Source: Planctomycetia bacterium (GTDB lineage Bacteria > Planctomycetota > Brocadiia > Brocadiales > Brocadiaceae). Taken from it: a stretch of 64,000 bases of DNA. Positions 27,993 through 37,167 of the stretch are shown here, one piece after another. A model generated the notes under the pieces. It was not told where the DNA came from. It did not search any database and saw only the letters and a program-made list of their open reading frames with translations. Position numbers and translations under genes: made by a program. Every line of letters begins with the position of its first letter. Positions within the stretch are counted from its first letter, which is position 1. The DNA is taken from assembly GCA_015075005.1 (NCBI GenBank), contig JABTVC010000001.1:372001-436000 (forward strand). Reading direction: 5' to 3'.

Positions 27993-28913
27993 TATCTAAC
28001 AGGCATGACTACTTTGAAAGAATTTAATGACTGGTTGTGGAAACCGGAAGGGTGTAATCTTGAATTTAAAGCAGCTAAGAATAGTTTTAATGCTGAGAAA
28101 GATTTACCTGATTATTGTGCTGCACTCTCCAACGAAGGTGGCGGCAAATTGATTCTCGGGGTTGACCACAATGGAAAAGTGGTAGGAACAACTGCATTTC
28201 ACGGTACTTATAATAAGTTATCACATGATTTACTTACCAAGATTAAAATCAGAGTCAATGTTGAGGAACTTTATCATTCGAATGGGCGTGTATTAATTTT
28301 TCACATTCCACCACACCCTCAGGGAAGACCGATTAAATCCACCGGCTCCTATACATATCCCATGCGAGCAGGAGAGTCTCTTACAGAGATGGACGAAACA
28401 ACTCTCAAGTCGATTCTTAATGAAACTACCCCGGACTTTTCCAATCAGATTATAAACGGATTATCCTTGTTGGATTTGGGCGAGGAGGCGATAGGGAATT
28501 TAGAAAACGATGCGCGCAGAAAGCAAGAAGAGAAGATTATCTTACGTTTCCAGATGAAAAGATGCTGCGTGCAATAGGGATACTGACAGATAAAGGACTT
28601 AATTATGGTTGTTTAATTTTGTTTGGGAAAAAAGAGAAGATTGATGAATTAATTCCCTGTAGTGAAATTGTTTTTGAGTGGCGGCAGGATGCAAAAAATA
28701 TGTCTCATGATTTTCGTATAAACTGGCGCGAACCATTTTTTAAAATTTATGATGAAGTATGGGAAGCGATTAATGTCAGGAATCTCCGTATTCCATTCCA
28801 AGAAGGACTTTTTCAACGTGAGATATACGCTTTTAGCGAAAAGCCAGTTCGTGAAGCATTACTTAATGCAGTAGCTCATCAGATTATACGATTAACAGCC
28901 AGTCAATATTTAT

Positions 28914-30266
28914 GGGTCTTCAGGCAGGTGGTGGGTAAATTTTTGCATTTTATATCCCCGGTAGCATGCAAGTAAGAATTTTCAGCCGAAGATATTCCTC
29001 ATCTCTCAGACCGTATGCCCTTCTCTGTATCACCGAATCTTGTTATTAAGACCTTCGACAAAGCCTAAAGTACACCTTGTTCTCAGGTCTGCTGTATGCT
29101 GCAATGCCATCCCAGTGTTTCTCTATCATTTCTGCAAACTTCTCGTAAGGCTTTAACCGTTGCCACTTCAACATTCCTTCCAGTTATCGAAAAACTTCCT
29201 TGACCATCCCTCTGTCTTATAGCTCCATAACTGTCCAAAGGATTCCCTCAACAGATAGGCAGTGTTGGGCCGTTTGTTTTGCCATGAGTAAACTTCTTTA
29301 ACGACTTGCGTCCATCAAGGGTGAGGTTCTCTCTGTTCGATAGAAGCGTATATTTCTGACCTTTGATATACGAACGTTCTTTACCTGAAAGCCGTGCATA
29401 TTCCATCTTCCGCACTTTTTCCAACGCTTCCCCAAGATGCCTCATTACATGAAGCTTGTCATAAAGAATCGCGGCATGAAACGCATTCTCACTCGTTGAC
29501 TTCTCAAATGCCTTCCACATATCCATTACTGCCAACCGTAAGCTCTTTACCTTCTTTGCACCAAGCCACTGGTAAAATAGATCAAGACTCTCTTTTGACC
29601 TATCCTTTCCTCCAAACCAAATCGGCCTTCCACGCTCCAAATCGCTTACCACTATCCGATAGGTATGCCCTTTCCTTATAGATATTTCGTCTATACCAAT
29701 TACGAGGTGCTGCTACTGGATACCTCCGAAGTTGCTTCTTCATGTATTCTTTGTCTAATGTCTTCACCGTATCCAGTCCAGCCTGAAATCCTTCGCCACA
29801 TCCTTTACGGTCATAGTCCTGCACTTCCGTCCCACAGAACAGGCAAATCACTTCGTGTAAAAGGGATTGTCCGCAAGCCATTCAGTTTTCCCGCTTCACC
29901 TTTCCGCACTTCCGACATAATACTCGCCGTACCTCCACTTCCAGGTAAATCCGTGCATCTCCACAGGATAAATCCCGTACCCGACGCTCCTTCTTGTCGT
30001 ATTGACTCAATGAATCTTTCCACAACACCCGCATACCGTTTTTTGTCCCGCTTAAGTCTTATATCGCGGGCATTTGAGTCTCAAATATCCCTTAATTTCT
30101 GCTCTCGGAACAAACCCGGGAGCCGATATTCGTCCAGCAGTCGTCTCTTTTTTTCCATTTAATTATCATACAGTTTTTTGCTCATATAAAACTCCTTTTT
30201 CCTTGTTCTATGCTATGTTGCAGTCACTTCATGGCTTATTTTACCCACTCACTTGCCTGAAGAGCC
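28914..30266 (-). mobile_element. ISL3-family insertion sequence, copy B
   Basis: Ends GGGTCTTCAGGCAGGTGGTG on the left and, inverted, GGCTCTTCAGGCAAGTGAGT on the right. The target ATATTTAT is duplicated at 28906-28913 and 30267-30274. It is 1,353 bases long and inserted in the Schlafen-type gene. Its ends and transposase differ from copies A and C, so it is a distinct ISL3 member. Confidence 0.9.
28950..30158 (-). pseudogene. ISL3-family transposase, frameshifted (copy B)
   Basis: On the minus strand, ATG at 30158 gives MEKKRRLLDEYRLPGLF, then the frame shifts repeatedly. The longest open piece (29652-29248) contains the DDE core VSDLERGRPIWFGGKDRSKE, LAVMDMWKAFEKS and AILYDKLHVMRHLGEALEKVR, followed by the SGKERSYIKGQKYTLLSNRE block. 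The C-terminus appears in another frame as VIQRRAYGLRDEEYLRLKIL and stops at 28950-28952. Total span equals about 402 codons, so it is full length but broken by several small indels. Confidence 0.88.
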
Positions 30267-30888
30267 ATATTTATAAAGGCATCTCCCGAAGAATTTATTA
30301 TTGAAAGCCCTGGTGGATTTCCTTCTGGGATTACTATTGAAAATATTCTCTATAAAACATCCTGGAGGAATAGGAGTATTGCAGAAACATTTGAAAAGGC
30401 AGGATTAGCAGAGCGTTCGGGACAAAGTATGGATGACATTAATTAAAATATACGAGTAAATTTTTAGAACTTGGGATTATTGAATCAGTTGGTAGGACAC
30501 GGGGGACAAAATATATTCTCTCTCATAAATATCATGTTCAAGAAGGGAAAGTTGGAATACATACCCGACTTACAGGCCTATCTCGTGATCAAAGAAAAGA
30601 ATTAATATTAAACCATTTAAGGAAAAACAGAAAAGGAGTTATGGAAGACTTCCTTGATGCTTTTCGTGACTTAAAACAGCAAGATTTGAATAATTTATTG
30701 CAAGAATTAAAAAGGGCAGGAAAGGTAATCCATGAAGGACCAAGAAGGTCTGGCTACTGGATTTTAAAAGAAGGAAATTAGTTAATAGATTAATTAGTTT
30801 AAGGAATGATTAAGTTTAAAAATCGATAAGTGCTTATGAATATAAAAATTAAGTAAAATGAAAATTAGTTAAACTTGTTTAACTAAAG

Positions 30889-32200
30889 GGTTCTTCTCCA
30901 AATTAGTTTGCAAAAGCTTGTATAATTTTTAATGAAAAGTACCGTTCGTCATGAAATCCATAAGCTTTTCTTTTGATAACCTTGATCTTATTATTAACCC
31001 CTTCGAGTTTACTCGTATGAATTTTATAGTCACAGTGATTCAAGATTCCATAGCTATGTTTCATAAGCATGTTTGCAAACTTATGCACAACAGAATGGTT
31101 TATCGTTTTCGCTAAAGGCACATTCGTCAATGGCTTTCTCGCCCACGTCCGTGAGGTATAAGTCCAAATATGTTTGAGTTTGTCTTTAAGAATCAGAACG
31201 GTATTTATTGTTTCATTGAGTGACAAGAGCTGTTTGAGATGTTCCCGGTGTTTTCCTGCGAATATTTCGTTTGTTTTAACAAAGATATTTTGAACCCTTG
31301 AAGACGTCCTTGTCCTCTTTCGACGCTTTTTTGGTATTCAGCATTTCGTACCTTGTCAATAACTTTACCAAAACCTGATACTACATGAAACAGGTCAAAG
31401 ACTATCTTGACATGCGGCATGCTTTTACTGCAAGAATATAAGGGTCCACATATCCATGGCAATGGCCTCAAGAGACTGTCTTTCCTCCTCTGTCATACCG
31501 GCAAAGAAGGTTTCAGGGTTTCTTTTGTTCTTTCCTTACCCACCCAGACTACCCGACCACTCAGATGGTCAGAACAACGGTCAAATAGCGCTGTCCCTTC
31601 TTAACAGAGATTTCGTCTACTGCCAGTATGCGAAGATGCTGATAGTCAGTCTGCGCGTATTGTCGTTCAGAAAAACTTATCGATTGCTTTTACTGTTTTC
31701 CAGTTCATTCCAAAATGTTTTGCTTCGGTAATGGTTAACATTTTACACAGTTCGTGAATATACGCTGCTAAACGATGCGTAACACGACTGTAAGGTTGAA
31801 AAAACCTAAGTCTTCAACTACGATTCGATTGCATGACTCACAGGCTATCTTACGATACGAACAATTTATCCATACGCGAACGGGCCAGATTCATATCCGC
31901 AAAGCTCGTTTGTCGTGACGATAAATGCGCTGTGCTTTGCTGCCACACACATGACATATTGGGTGAAATCGTTCATCGGGCACTGCAATAAGCTGGGATA
32001 TCTCAGCATCAGAAAAAACAGTTTGCTTTGTAATTCTTACCCGCTGAAAAGGAAAATATGGTAATATACTTAACGTGGACATTGCTGGCCTCCTGTAAAT
32101 AAGTTATATATCGGTATATAGGAAACACCAAATGTCCACTCTTTTCAATGATTTAATGAAATTTCTCCTCAATTTCTATTGACTAATTTGGAGAAGAACC
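30889..32200 (-). mobile_element. ISL3-family insertion sequence, copy C
   Basis: Left end GGTTCTTCTCCAAATTAGT and right end ACTAATTTGGAGAAGAACC are perfect inverted repeats of 19 bases. The target AACTAAAG is duplicated at 30881-30888 and 32201-32208. The 1,312-base element sits between the Schlafen-type gene end and an IS1634-type remnant. Confidence 0.92.
30903..32082 (-). pseudogene. ISL3-family transposase, frameshifted (copy C)
   Basis: N-terminus from 32082: LSILPYFPFQRVRITKQTVF and FHPICHVCGSKAQRIYRHDKR, the zinc-finger domain. The middle is broken in several places (a recognisable DDE piece, KIVFDLFHVVSGFGKVIDKVR, lies within 31471-31205) and the C-terminus is 31226-30903 with KLEGVNNKIKVIKRKAYGFHDERYFSLKI. 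The span corresponds to about 393 codons, the size of a full transposase. Not functional as written. Confidence 0.85.
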
Positions 32201-32208
32201 AACTAAAG

Positions 32209-32998
32209 CTATTCTAAAAATAAAGTGTCCATAAACCCCTCGGATTTTTACGAGCGAAATCAAGGATAAAGGATGGCAAAACATCGTATTCCACGTATGA
32301 TGAACCCCCGCGGTTCTTAGCTTTTTTAATATCCCGGCAAGCATGTGATAGGTCAATACCGTTTTAGCCGTCCTATGCGTTCGATAGTCTTGTCGTACTT
32401 TTTTTTGCCTTTTCACCTTCGCTAATCCTTCTTTTATCGCCAGGAGTCCCTGTTCAAATCTCTGCTCTTTCCGGGAAAGGATGGCCTTCCCTTTTGCCTC
32501 TTTTGCCTCGCTATGGCATAAAAGAAATGCCTCTTCTTCTGTTCGCACGAATTTCATACTCAACGTTGTTTTTCCGTCTGATAAAGCCATCTTCTCCTCA
32601 TCTGCTTTTGACCAAAAAGCGTCTTCATACGATCTCTTGCGTGAGACGGCCACATAGGTGTAACCACTCTTTTTTATCAATGCAATGTTGTCTTCTGTTG
32701 CAATCCCGGCATCCATAACAATCGTTCTCTCACTTGAAAACAGGCCGTCTTCCTTTTTCAATCCTGATACAATATCTTTCAAGGTATCAGGCTCAGACAC
32801 ATTGCCCCTCAAAACCTTGCTCTGTTTGGGAAATCCTTCTTCGTCTACGGTAAGGGATAGCGTAAGTATTGGACAATCATTACGCCTCTCCTTCGATTTG
32901 CCATGCCTGGCTACTTTACTCCCCCTCTTGCTCCCCTCAAAATACGTGTTGGTGAGATCATATAAAATCACCGTCTCTTCAAATCCGTATTCATCCAT
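32209..32998 (-). pseudogene. IS1634-type transposase fragment
   Basis: The central part of an IS1634-family (IS4-like DDE) transposase: VILYDLTNTYFEGSKRGSKV with the first catalytic Asp, GFPKQSKVLRGNVSEPDTL, TIVMDAGIATEDNIALIKKS with the second Asp, and a C-terminal part TAKTVLTYHMLAGIL that becomes scrambled (HTWNTMFCHP). Both the N-terminal 150 or so residues and the end are missing. On the opposite strand a short open frame ending MKAAETM (to 33098) abuts it and may be the tail of the gene it interrupted, but that protein is not recognised. Confidence 0.75.
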
Positions 32999-33179
32999 TT
33001 TTGTGACGAATTTGTTGAACTTGGGTGAACGTGTTGATTATATAGAAAAATTTAACACACTTGATAAAGCTATTATGAAGGCAGCAGAAACGATGTAAAA
33101 TTTAATTGACAATGTGTGACCCCATTATTAAAATGTCTATAAATTCTATATAAGTCATTCTTGTAGGTAGGAAATATCT

Positions 33180-33638
33180 ATGAAACTATCCAAAAAAAGT
33201 GATTATGCCTTGCGCGCAATGATTTACCTATCGATGCATTATAAAAATGGGGCCGTACAGATAAAGGAAATTTCTGCAAAGGAAAGGATTCCACAAAAAT
33301 TTCTAGAAAATATTCTTCTTACCTTAAGGAAGGTAGGTATTTTGAACAGCAAGATAGGTCTTAAAGGTGGCTACGAGCTGGCAAGGTCGCCTGACTTGAT
33401 TACTTTAGGCGATGTAATTCGCACACTTGATGGCGCGATTGCACCAGTAGGCTGTGTCAGTAAAATGTCTTATGAGCCATGTTCAGAGGAAGTTACCTGT
33501 GTAATACGGGGTGTAATGGTGGATATTCGGGATGCCATAACGGACGTGTTAGATAAAATAACCTTTGCAGATATGTGTAAACGGGTAAAGGAGTCACTGG
33601 GAAAAAAAGAGGATGATGTCTTGACATATACAATATAA
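33180..33638 (+). CDS. Rrf2-family iron-sulfur transcriptional regulator
   Basis: A 152-residue winged-helix regulator. The N-terminal domain MKLSKKSDYALRAMIYL and the wing LKGGYELARSPDLITLGDVIRTLDG are typical of IscR/NsrR/CymR relatives. Cysteines 92, 101 and 107 (C-x8-C-x5-C) sit where IscR and NsrR bind their Fe-S cluster, so it probably senses iron-sulfur status, oxygen or nitric oxide. It is followed after 64 bases by a three-gene ABC transporter, with an inverted repeat TCTACTAAAATTGTAGA in the gap that could be its operator. An SD-like GTAGGTAGGA precedes the ATG. Confidence 0.88.
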   Translation: MKLSKKSDYALRAMIYLSMHYKNGAVQIKEISAKERIPQKFLENILLTLRKVGILNSKIGLKGGYELARSPDLITLGDVIRTLDGAIAPVGCVSKMSYEPCSEEVTCVIRGVMVDIRDAITDVLDKITFADMCKRVKESLGKKEDDVLTYTI

Positions 33639-33654
33639 TAAGTTTTGTTAAATA

Positions 33655-33671
33655 TCTACTAAAATTGTAGA
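33655..33671. promoter_or_regulatory. Candidate Rrf2 operator upstream of the transporter
   Basis: TCTACTAAAATTGTAGA: 5-base arms TCTAC and GTAGA around a 7-base AT-rich centre, in the 64-base gap between the regulator and the binding-protein gene. Rrf2 sites are AT-rich palindromes of this sort; assignment is positional. Confidence 0.4.
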
Positions 33672-33702
33672 AATGGTTGCATGTTGCCTGGGTTTTAAAT
33701 AA

Positions 33703-34743
33703 ATGAAGAAAATTCTAAGAACGTGGTTTGGTCTTGTGGTCTTTTTGTTTTTCTCGGTTTATGGTATCGGCTGTTCAAAGAGGGTTGTTGATTCTGCTAT
33801 CCGAATTGGATATTTCCCAAATATTAACCATGCGCAGGTTCTTATTGGGATGGAGGATGGTACATTTGCAGCGTACATGGGGCAAAAGGTTGAGGTAAAG
33901 ACGACTCTTTTTAATGCAGGGCCCTCTGTCATTGAGGCGGTATTTTCCGGAGATATAGATATTGCGTATATTGGACCAAGCCCTGCGATAAATGGGTATG
34001 TGCGGTCAGGCGGGGCAGCGTTGAAAGTAATTGCAGGTGTGGCAAGTGGAGGTTCTCTGTTTGTGGTAAGACCAGACTCCGGTATAAAAAAAGCTGCGGA
34101 TCTTTCCGGAAAGAGGATTGCAACGCCGCAGCTTGGGAATACACAGGATATTGCCCTGCGTGGATACATCAGAAATTATGGCTTGAAGCCAAAAGAAAAG
34201 GGTGGAACGGTTGATGTTCTTCCCTTGCGTAATCCCGATATTTTAAATCTTTTTATGAGGAAGCAAATTGATGGTGCCTGGGTTCCGGAACCATGGGGCA
34301 CAAGGCTTATTAAGCAGGCAGATGGCGAGATTTTTCTTGATGAAAGGACATTGTGGGCAGGCGGACGGTTTAGTTCAACAATCATGATTGTTGAAACAAA
34401 TTTTTTAAAAAAACATCCTGAGATGGTCAAACGATGGTTGGCTGCCCATGTGAAAATAACTCGCTGGATCAATCAACATCCAAAAAAGGCGAAAAGGATT
34501 GTTTGCAGACAGATTAAGGATATTTCGGGTATCTCGCTCCCGAAAGAAATTATTGATGACGCATTCTCACGATTAGAGGCTACGTATGATCCTGTTGTTT
34601 CGTCCCTGTTCTTCTATGCAGAAATGGCGTATAAAGAAGGTTTTTTAGGAAATCAAAGGACAGATTTGTCAGGGCTGATTGACCTGAGATTGCTTAATGA
34701 GGTGCTTGACAGAAGATCATTGCCTTTAATAAGTGAGCAATAA
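33703..34743 (+). CDS. ABC transporter substrate-binding lipoprotein, SsuA/TauA/NMT1-like
   Basis: A 346-residue binding protein. The signal peptide ends in a lipobox GIGC (Cys24), so the mature protein is probably lipid-anchored in the inner membrane. The mature part has IRIGYFPNINHAQVLIGM, FSGDIDIAYIGPSPAINGY, DLSGKRIATPQLGNTQDIALR and QIDGAWVPEPWGTRLI, characteristic of nitrate/sulfonate/taurine-type periplasmic proteins. Substrate could be an aliphatic sulfonate, taurine, cyanate/nitrate-like anion or a thiamine precursor; the sequence does not decide. It is the first gene of an operon with ATPase and permease, under probable control of the Rrf2 protein. Confidence 0.88.
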   Translation: MKKILRTWFGLVVFLFFSVYGIGCSKRVVDSAIRIGYFPNINHAQVLIGMEDGTFAAYMGQKVEVKTTLFNAGPSVIEAVFSGDIDIAYIGPSPAINGYVRSGGAALKVIAGVASGGSLFVVRPDSGIKKAADLSGKRIATPQLGNTQDIALRGYIRNYGLKPKEKGGTVDVLPLRNPDILNLFMRKQIDGAWVPEPWGTRLIKQADGEIFLDERTLWAGGRFSSTIMIVETNFLKKHPEMVKRWLAAHVKITRWINQHPKKAKRIVCRQIKDISGISLPKEIIDDAFSRLEATYDPVVSSLFFYAEMAYKEGFLGNQRTDLSGLIDLRLLNEVLDRRSLPLISEQ

Positions 34744-34773
34744 ACAATTTCGACTGTTTGGAGGTGGTAATCG

Positions 34774-35715
34774 ATGTCAGAAAGCGTAGGTGTTGACGAT
34801 TTTATTGCATTGGGCCATACAAAAGGTGATCATGTACTGGCAGCATCTCAAGTGAATAGTGTTACGCCCAATTTGTGCGTTCAGCATGTGTATAAATCAT
34901 TTCAGTCAAAAAATGGAAGTGTTTATGTCCTGGAAGATATAAATCTGGAAATCAAACAGGGGGAATTTGTATGTCTTGTGGGACCGTCAGGATGTGGAAA
35001 AACTACCCTTATGAACATCGTTGCAGGGCTCGAAAAGGCCGATTCTGGTGTAGTGTGGGCTAATGGTCGTAGGGTTAGTTGTGCAGGGCCCGATCGGGTT
35101 GTTATTTTTCAGGAGGCGGCCCTTTTTCCCTGGCTCAATGTGATAAAAAATGTTGAATTTGGTTTAAAGCTAAAGGGTGTGGGTAGCCGGGAAAGACGGG
35201 ATATTGCCCTTGAGTATCTCAAGATGGTGCATTTAACAAGATTCCAGAATGCCCATGTACATGAACTGTCTGGTGGGATGAAACAGCGCGTAGCGATAGC
35301 GAGGGCGTTGGCGATGAATCCTGAGATGCTTCTCATGGATGAGCCTTTTTCTGCATTGGATGCGCAGACGAGATGGATACTCCATTTCGAATTGCAGAGT
35401 ATATGGATGAAGACGAAGAAGACGATCTTGTTCGTTACGCATAATATCCGGGAGGCCGTCTGTCTGGCAGACCGTATACTTATTCTTTCTACTTCTCCCG
35501 GGAAAATTAAGAAGGAGTTTTTTGTTGATTTGCCGCGACCACGGGATGACAACGATGTAAGCGTGGCAGAGTATTCTACAAAGATAATGAAAGAACTTAA
35601 AGTAGAAATCGATAAGGTTATAAAATGTGAGATGGATGCAGATTCATGTGTGGAATGTGATATAAAATGCACAACGGAAGTGCTTGCAAAGACAGATATT
35701 GGAGGAGGAATTTGA
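34774..35715 (+). CDS. ABC transporter ATPase with four-cysteine tail, SsuB/TauB-like
   Basis: ATP-binding subunit, 313 residues. Residues 30-255 form a standard domain: Walker A GPSGCGKTT, Q-loop FQEAALFPWLNV, signature LSGGMKQR, Walker B LLMDEPFSALDAQ and H-loop VTHNIREA. An extra N-terminal stretch of about 30 residues and a C-terminal tail of about 30 residues surround it. The tail contains Cys285, Cys292, Cys295 and Cys299 (C-x6-C-x2-C-x3-C), which is not part of the normal SsuB/TauB domain and could bind a metal or Fe-S cluster, perhaps gating transport. GGAGGTGG precedes the ATG; the permease follows after 3 bases. Confidence 0.87.
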   Translation: MSESVGVDDFIALGHTKGDHVLAASQVNSVTPNLCVQHVYKSFQSKNGSVYVLEDINLEIKQGEFVCLVGPSGCGKTTLMNIVAGLEKADSGVVWANGRRVSCAGPDRVVIFQEAALFPWLNVIKNVEFGLKLKGVGSRERRDIALEYLKMVHLTRFQNAHVHELSGGMKQRVAIARALAMNPEMLLMDEPFSALDAQTRWILHFELQSIWMKTKKTILFVTHNIREAVCLADRILILSTSPGKIKKEFFVDLPRPRDDNDVSVAEYSTKIMKELKVEIDKVIKCEMDADSCVECDIKCTTEVLAKTDIGGGI

Positions 35716-35718
35716 GAA

Positions 35719-36477
35719 ATGTATAGTATCGTTAAAAGGGCGATATTCTTTTCCCTGCTTATAGGCGTTTGGGAGCTATTATTCCGGTGTGGGATATGGC
35801 CAGAATATATCCTTCCTTCTCCTCTTTCCGTATGTAAGACATTGGCTCGTGGGTTCCAGGATCAAAGCCTGCTGATTGGGGTAGCAATGAGTATGAAAAG
35901 GATTACCATTGGCTACGGAATTTCCATTGGTATGGGCATTTCTTTGGGGTTACTTATTGGTAGATTCCGGATTTTTGAAGAGACACTCGGTTCTTTGATT
36001 TCTGGTCTTCAAACATTACCAACTATTTGCTGGCTACCCCTTTCCTTGCTTTGGTTTGGTTTAAACGACAGGGCGATTATATTTCTTGTTTTTATGGGCG
36101 CTCTCCTGCCTATTGCTATAGGGACAGATTCTGGTGTTAAAAATGTGCCCCCACTCTATATTCGTGCAGCGAAGACCATGGGGGCAAAAAAATGGAACTT
36201 GTATCTTGCGGTGATCATTCCGGCAGCCCTCCCGCATATTATTATAGGGATGAAGCAAGGCTGGTCTTTTGCCTGGCGTTCGTTAATGGCTGGGGAATTA
36301 TTAATCGTATGTCTTGGGTTGGGGCATCTTTTGATGATTGGGCGAGAACTCAATGACATGAGTCAGGTTATTGCCGTAATGTTTATAATAATCATGATTG
36401 GTATCTTAGTCGATAGGCTGTTTTTTATGAAAATTGAAAGACATATACGTGAACGCTGGGGATTGACCAAGGCTTAA
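35719..36477 (+). CDS. ABC transporter permease, SsuC/TauC-like
   Basis: A 252-residue inner-membrane permease with about six transmembrane segments. The EAA-type loop reads YIRAAKTMGAKKWNLYLAVIIPAALPHIIIGMK, the site that docks onto the ATPase, and the segment GWSFAWRSLMAGELL follows, typical of the nitrate/sulfonate/taurine group. The SD GGAGGAGG lies just upstream of the ATG, inside the end of the ATPase gene. Completes the binding protein-ATPase-permease operon. Confidence 0.88.
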   Translation: MYSIVKRAIFFSLLIGVWELLFRCGIWPEYILPSPLSVCKTLARGFQDQSLLIGVAMSMKRITIGYGISIGMGISLGLLIGRFRIFEETLGSLISGLQTLPTICWLPLSLLWFGLNDRAIIFLVFMGALLPIAIGTDSGVKNVPPLYIRAAKTMGAKKWNLYLAVIIPAALPHIIIGMKQGWSFAWRSLMAGELLIVCLGLGHLLMIGRELNDMSQVIAVMFIIIMIGILVDRLFFMKIERHIRERWGLTKA

Positions 36478-36478
36478 A

Positions 36479-36670
36479 TTAAATATCGACCTCAACGGGT
36501 AGCTCCATATTTTGCATTGAAGCCTGTACTAAAGCTTCTTGGTCGATTTCATCATCTGGCTGCTTAATCCGGTCTGCATTTCTTTCGATAAATTGCACTC
36601 CTTCGCCCTTGTATTTTTTCTTTAAAGTATCACATTTCGGGCAGTCTTGCGCTGTGTATAGATATTTCAT
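36479..36670 (-). CDS. Glutaredoxin-like protein
   Basis: A 63-residue thioredoxin-fold protein with the redox motif CPKC (residues 10-13) in MKYLYTAQDCPKCDTLKKKY. Start at the ATG 36670 because GGGGGA lies 6 bases upstream. It is convergent with the ABC permease and 1 kb from the ribonucleotide reductase gene on the same strand, so it may supply reducing equivalents to that enzyme in the NrdH manner, but this is only inferred. The C-terminal half, including the usual TVP motif, is not well conserved here (ELPVEVDI). Confidence 0.7.
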   Translation of the reverse strand: MKYLYTAQDCPKCDTLKKKYKGEGVQFIERNADRIKQPDDEIDQEALVQASMQNMELPVEVDI

Positions 36671-36873
36671 GAAAAATCCCCCTGAAAGTATGTAAAACAA
36701 TTTTCGTTAAAATTGCCAACAGTGCTATTATTGTACTAAAAGAAAAAATTTTTTCAAGGGTAATTTTCTGAGCGTTTTCAGGCTACTCTGAGAAAAAGTA
36801 TTCCCGGGATAATTATTTGACTGGATAAATCGTATGTGTTATATTTCATAAAAATTTTGAAAGGGCAAATTTT

Positions 36874-37158
36874 ATGAGATTTATTGGTCTACTTATTGCT
36901 GCAGCGGTGGCTGTTTGGGTATATGCTGATGCAAAAAAAAAGGGCTACAGGACACTTCCTGCTATTGGTTGGATGATGGGTGTTTTTTTGCTTATGATTG
37001 TGGTCTTGCCTATTTATTTGATTATGAGAACAAAGCAAACCAGACAGGTAGAAATTTTAACACCATGCAAGTATTGTGGAAAATATTACGAAGATACCCC
37101 TTTGTATTGTCCCAATTGCGGGCATAAAGTGGGCGGATATTCATTGAAAGAGGAATAA
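36874..37158 (+). CDS. Small membrane protein with zinc ribbon
   Basis: Residues 1-20 and 31-52 are hydrophobic segments (FIGLLIAAAVAVWVYA and GWMMGVFLLMIVVLPIYLIM); residues 66-85 hold a zinc ribbon, CKYCGKYYEDTPLYCPNCG, in the C-x2-C-x10-C-x2-C form. The domain arrangement is common in uncharacterised membrane proteins. It ends 9 bases before the YqeY-like gene and is probably cotranscribed with it. Function unknown. Confidence 0.75.
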   Translation: MRFIGLLIAAAVAVWVYADAKKKGYRTLPAIGWMMGVFLLMIVVLPIYLIMRTKQTRQVEILTPCKYCGKYYEDTPLYCPNCGHKVGGYSLKEE

Positions 37159-37167
37159 GCCTATGGT

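Larger units (their letters stand above)
28005..30781 (+). pseudogene. Schlafen/AlbA_2-domain ATP-binding protein, split by ISL3 copy B
   Basis: The N-terminal AlbA_2 (Schlafen-like) domain is clear: CNLEFKAAKNSFN, LPDYCAALSNEGGGKLILGV, RVLIFHIPPHPQGRPI and YPMRAGESLTEM. A frameshift near 28540 leads into MLRAIGILTDKGLNYGCLIL and FSEKPVREALLNAVAH, the start of the histidine-kinase-like ATPase domain. The insertion at 28914-30266 splits the gene after RLTAS. Beyond it the frame continues FIKASPEEFIIESPGGFPSG, shifts again near 30440, and ends with a winged-helix tail GKVIHEGPRRSGYWIL and TAG at 30781. Without the insertion it is about 470 codons, a normal size. Proteins of this family act in regulation and phage defence. 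Confidence 0.85.

Noticed and set aside
32685..33098. Plus-strand frame of 137 codons ending MKAAETM as a real gene
   Set aside because: Most of it is antisense to the IS1634-type transposase; only the last 25 codons lie outside and they match nothing I recognise.
35109..35672. Minus-strand frame of 187 codons opposite the SsuB-like ATPase
   Set aside because: Pure shadow of the conserved ATPase gene, with no supporting signal.
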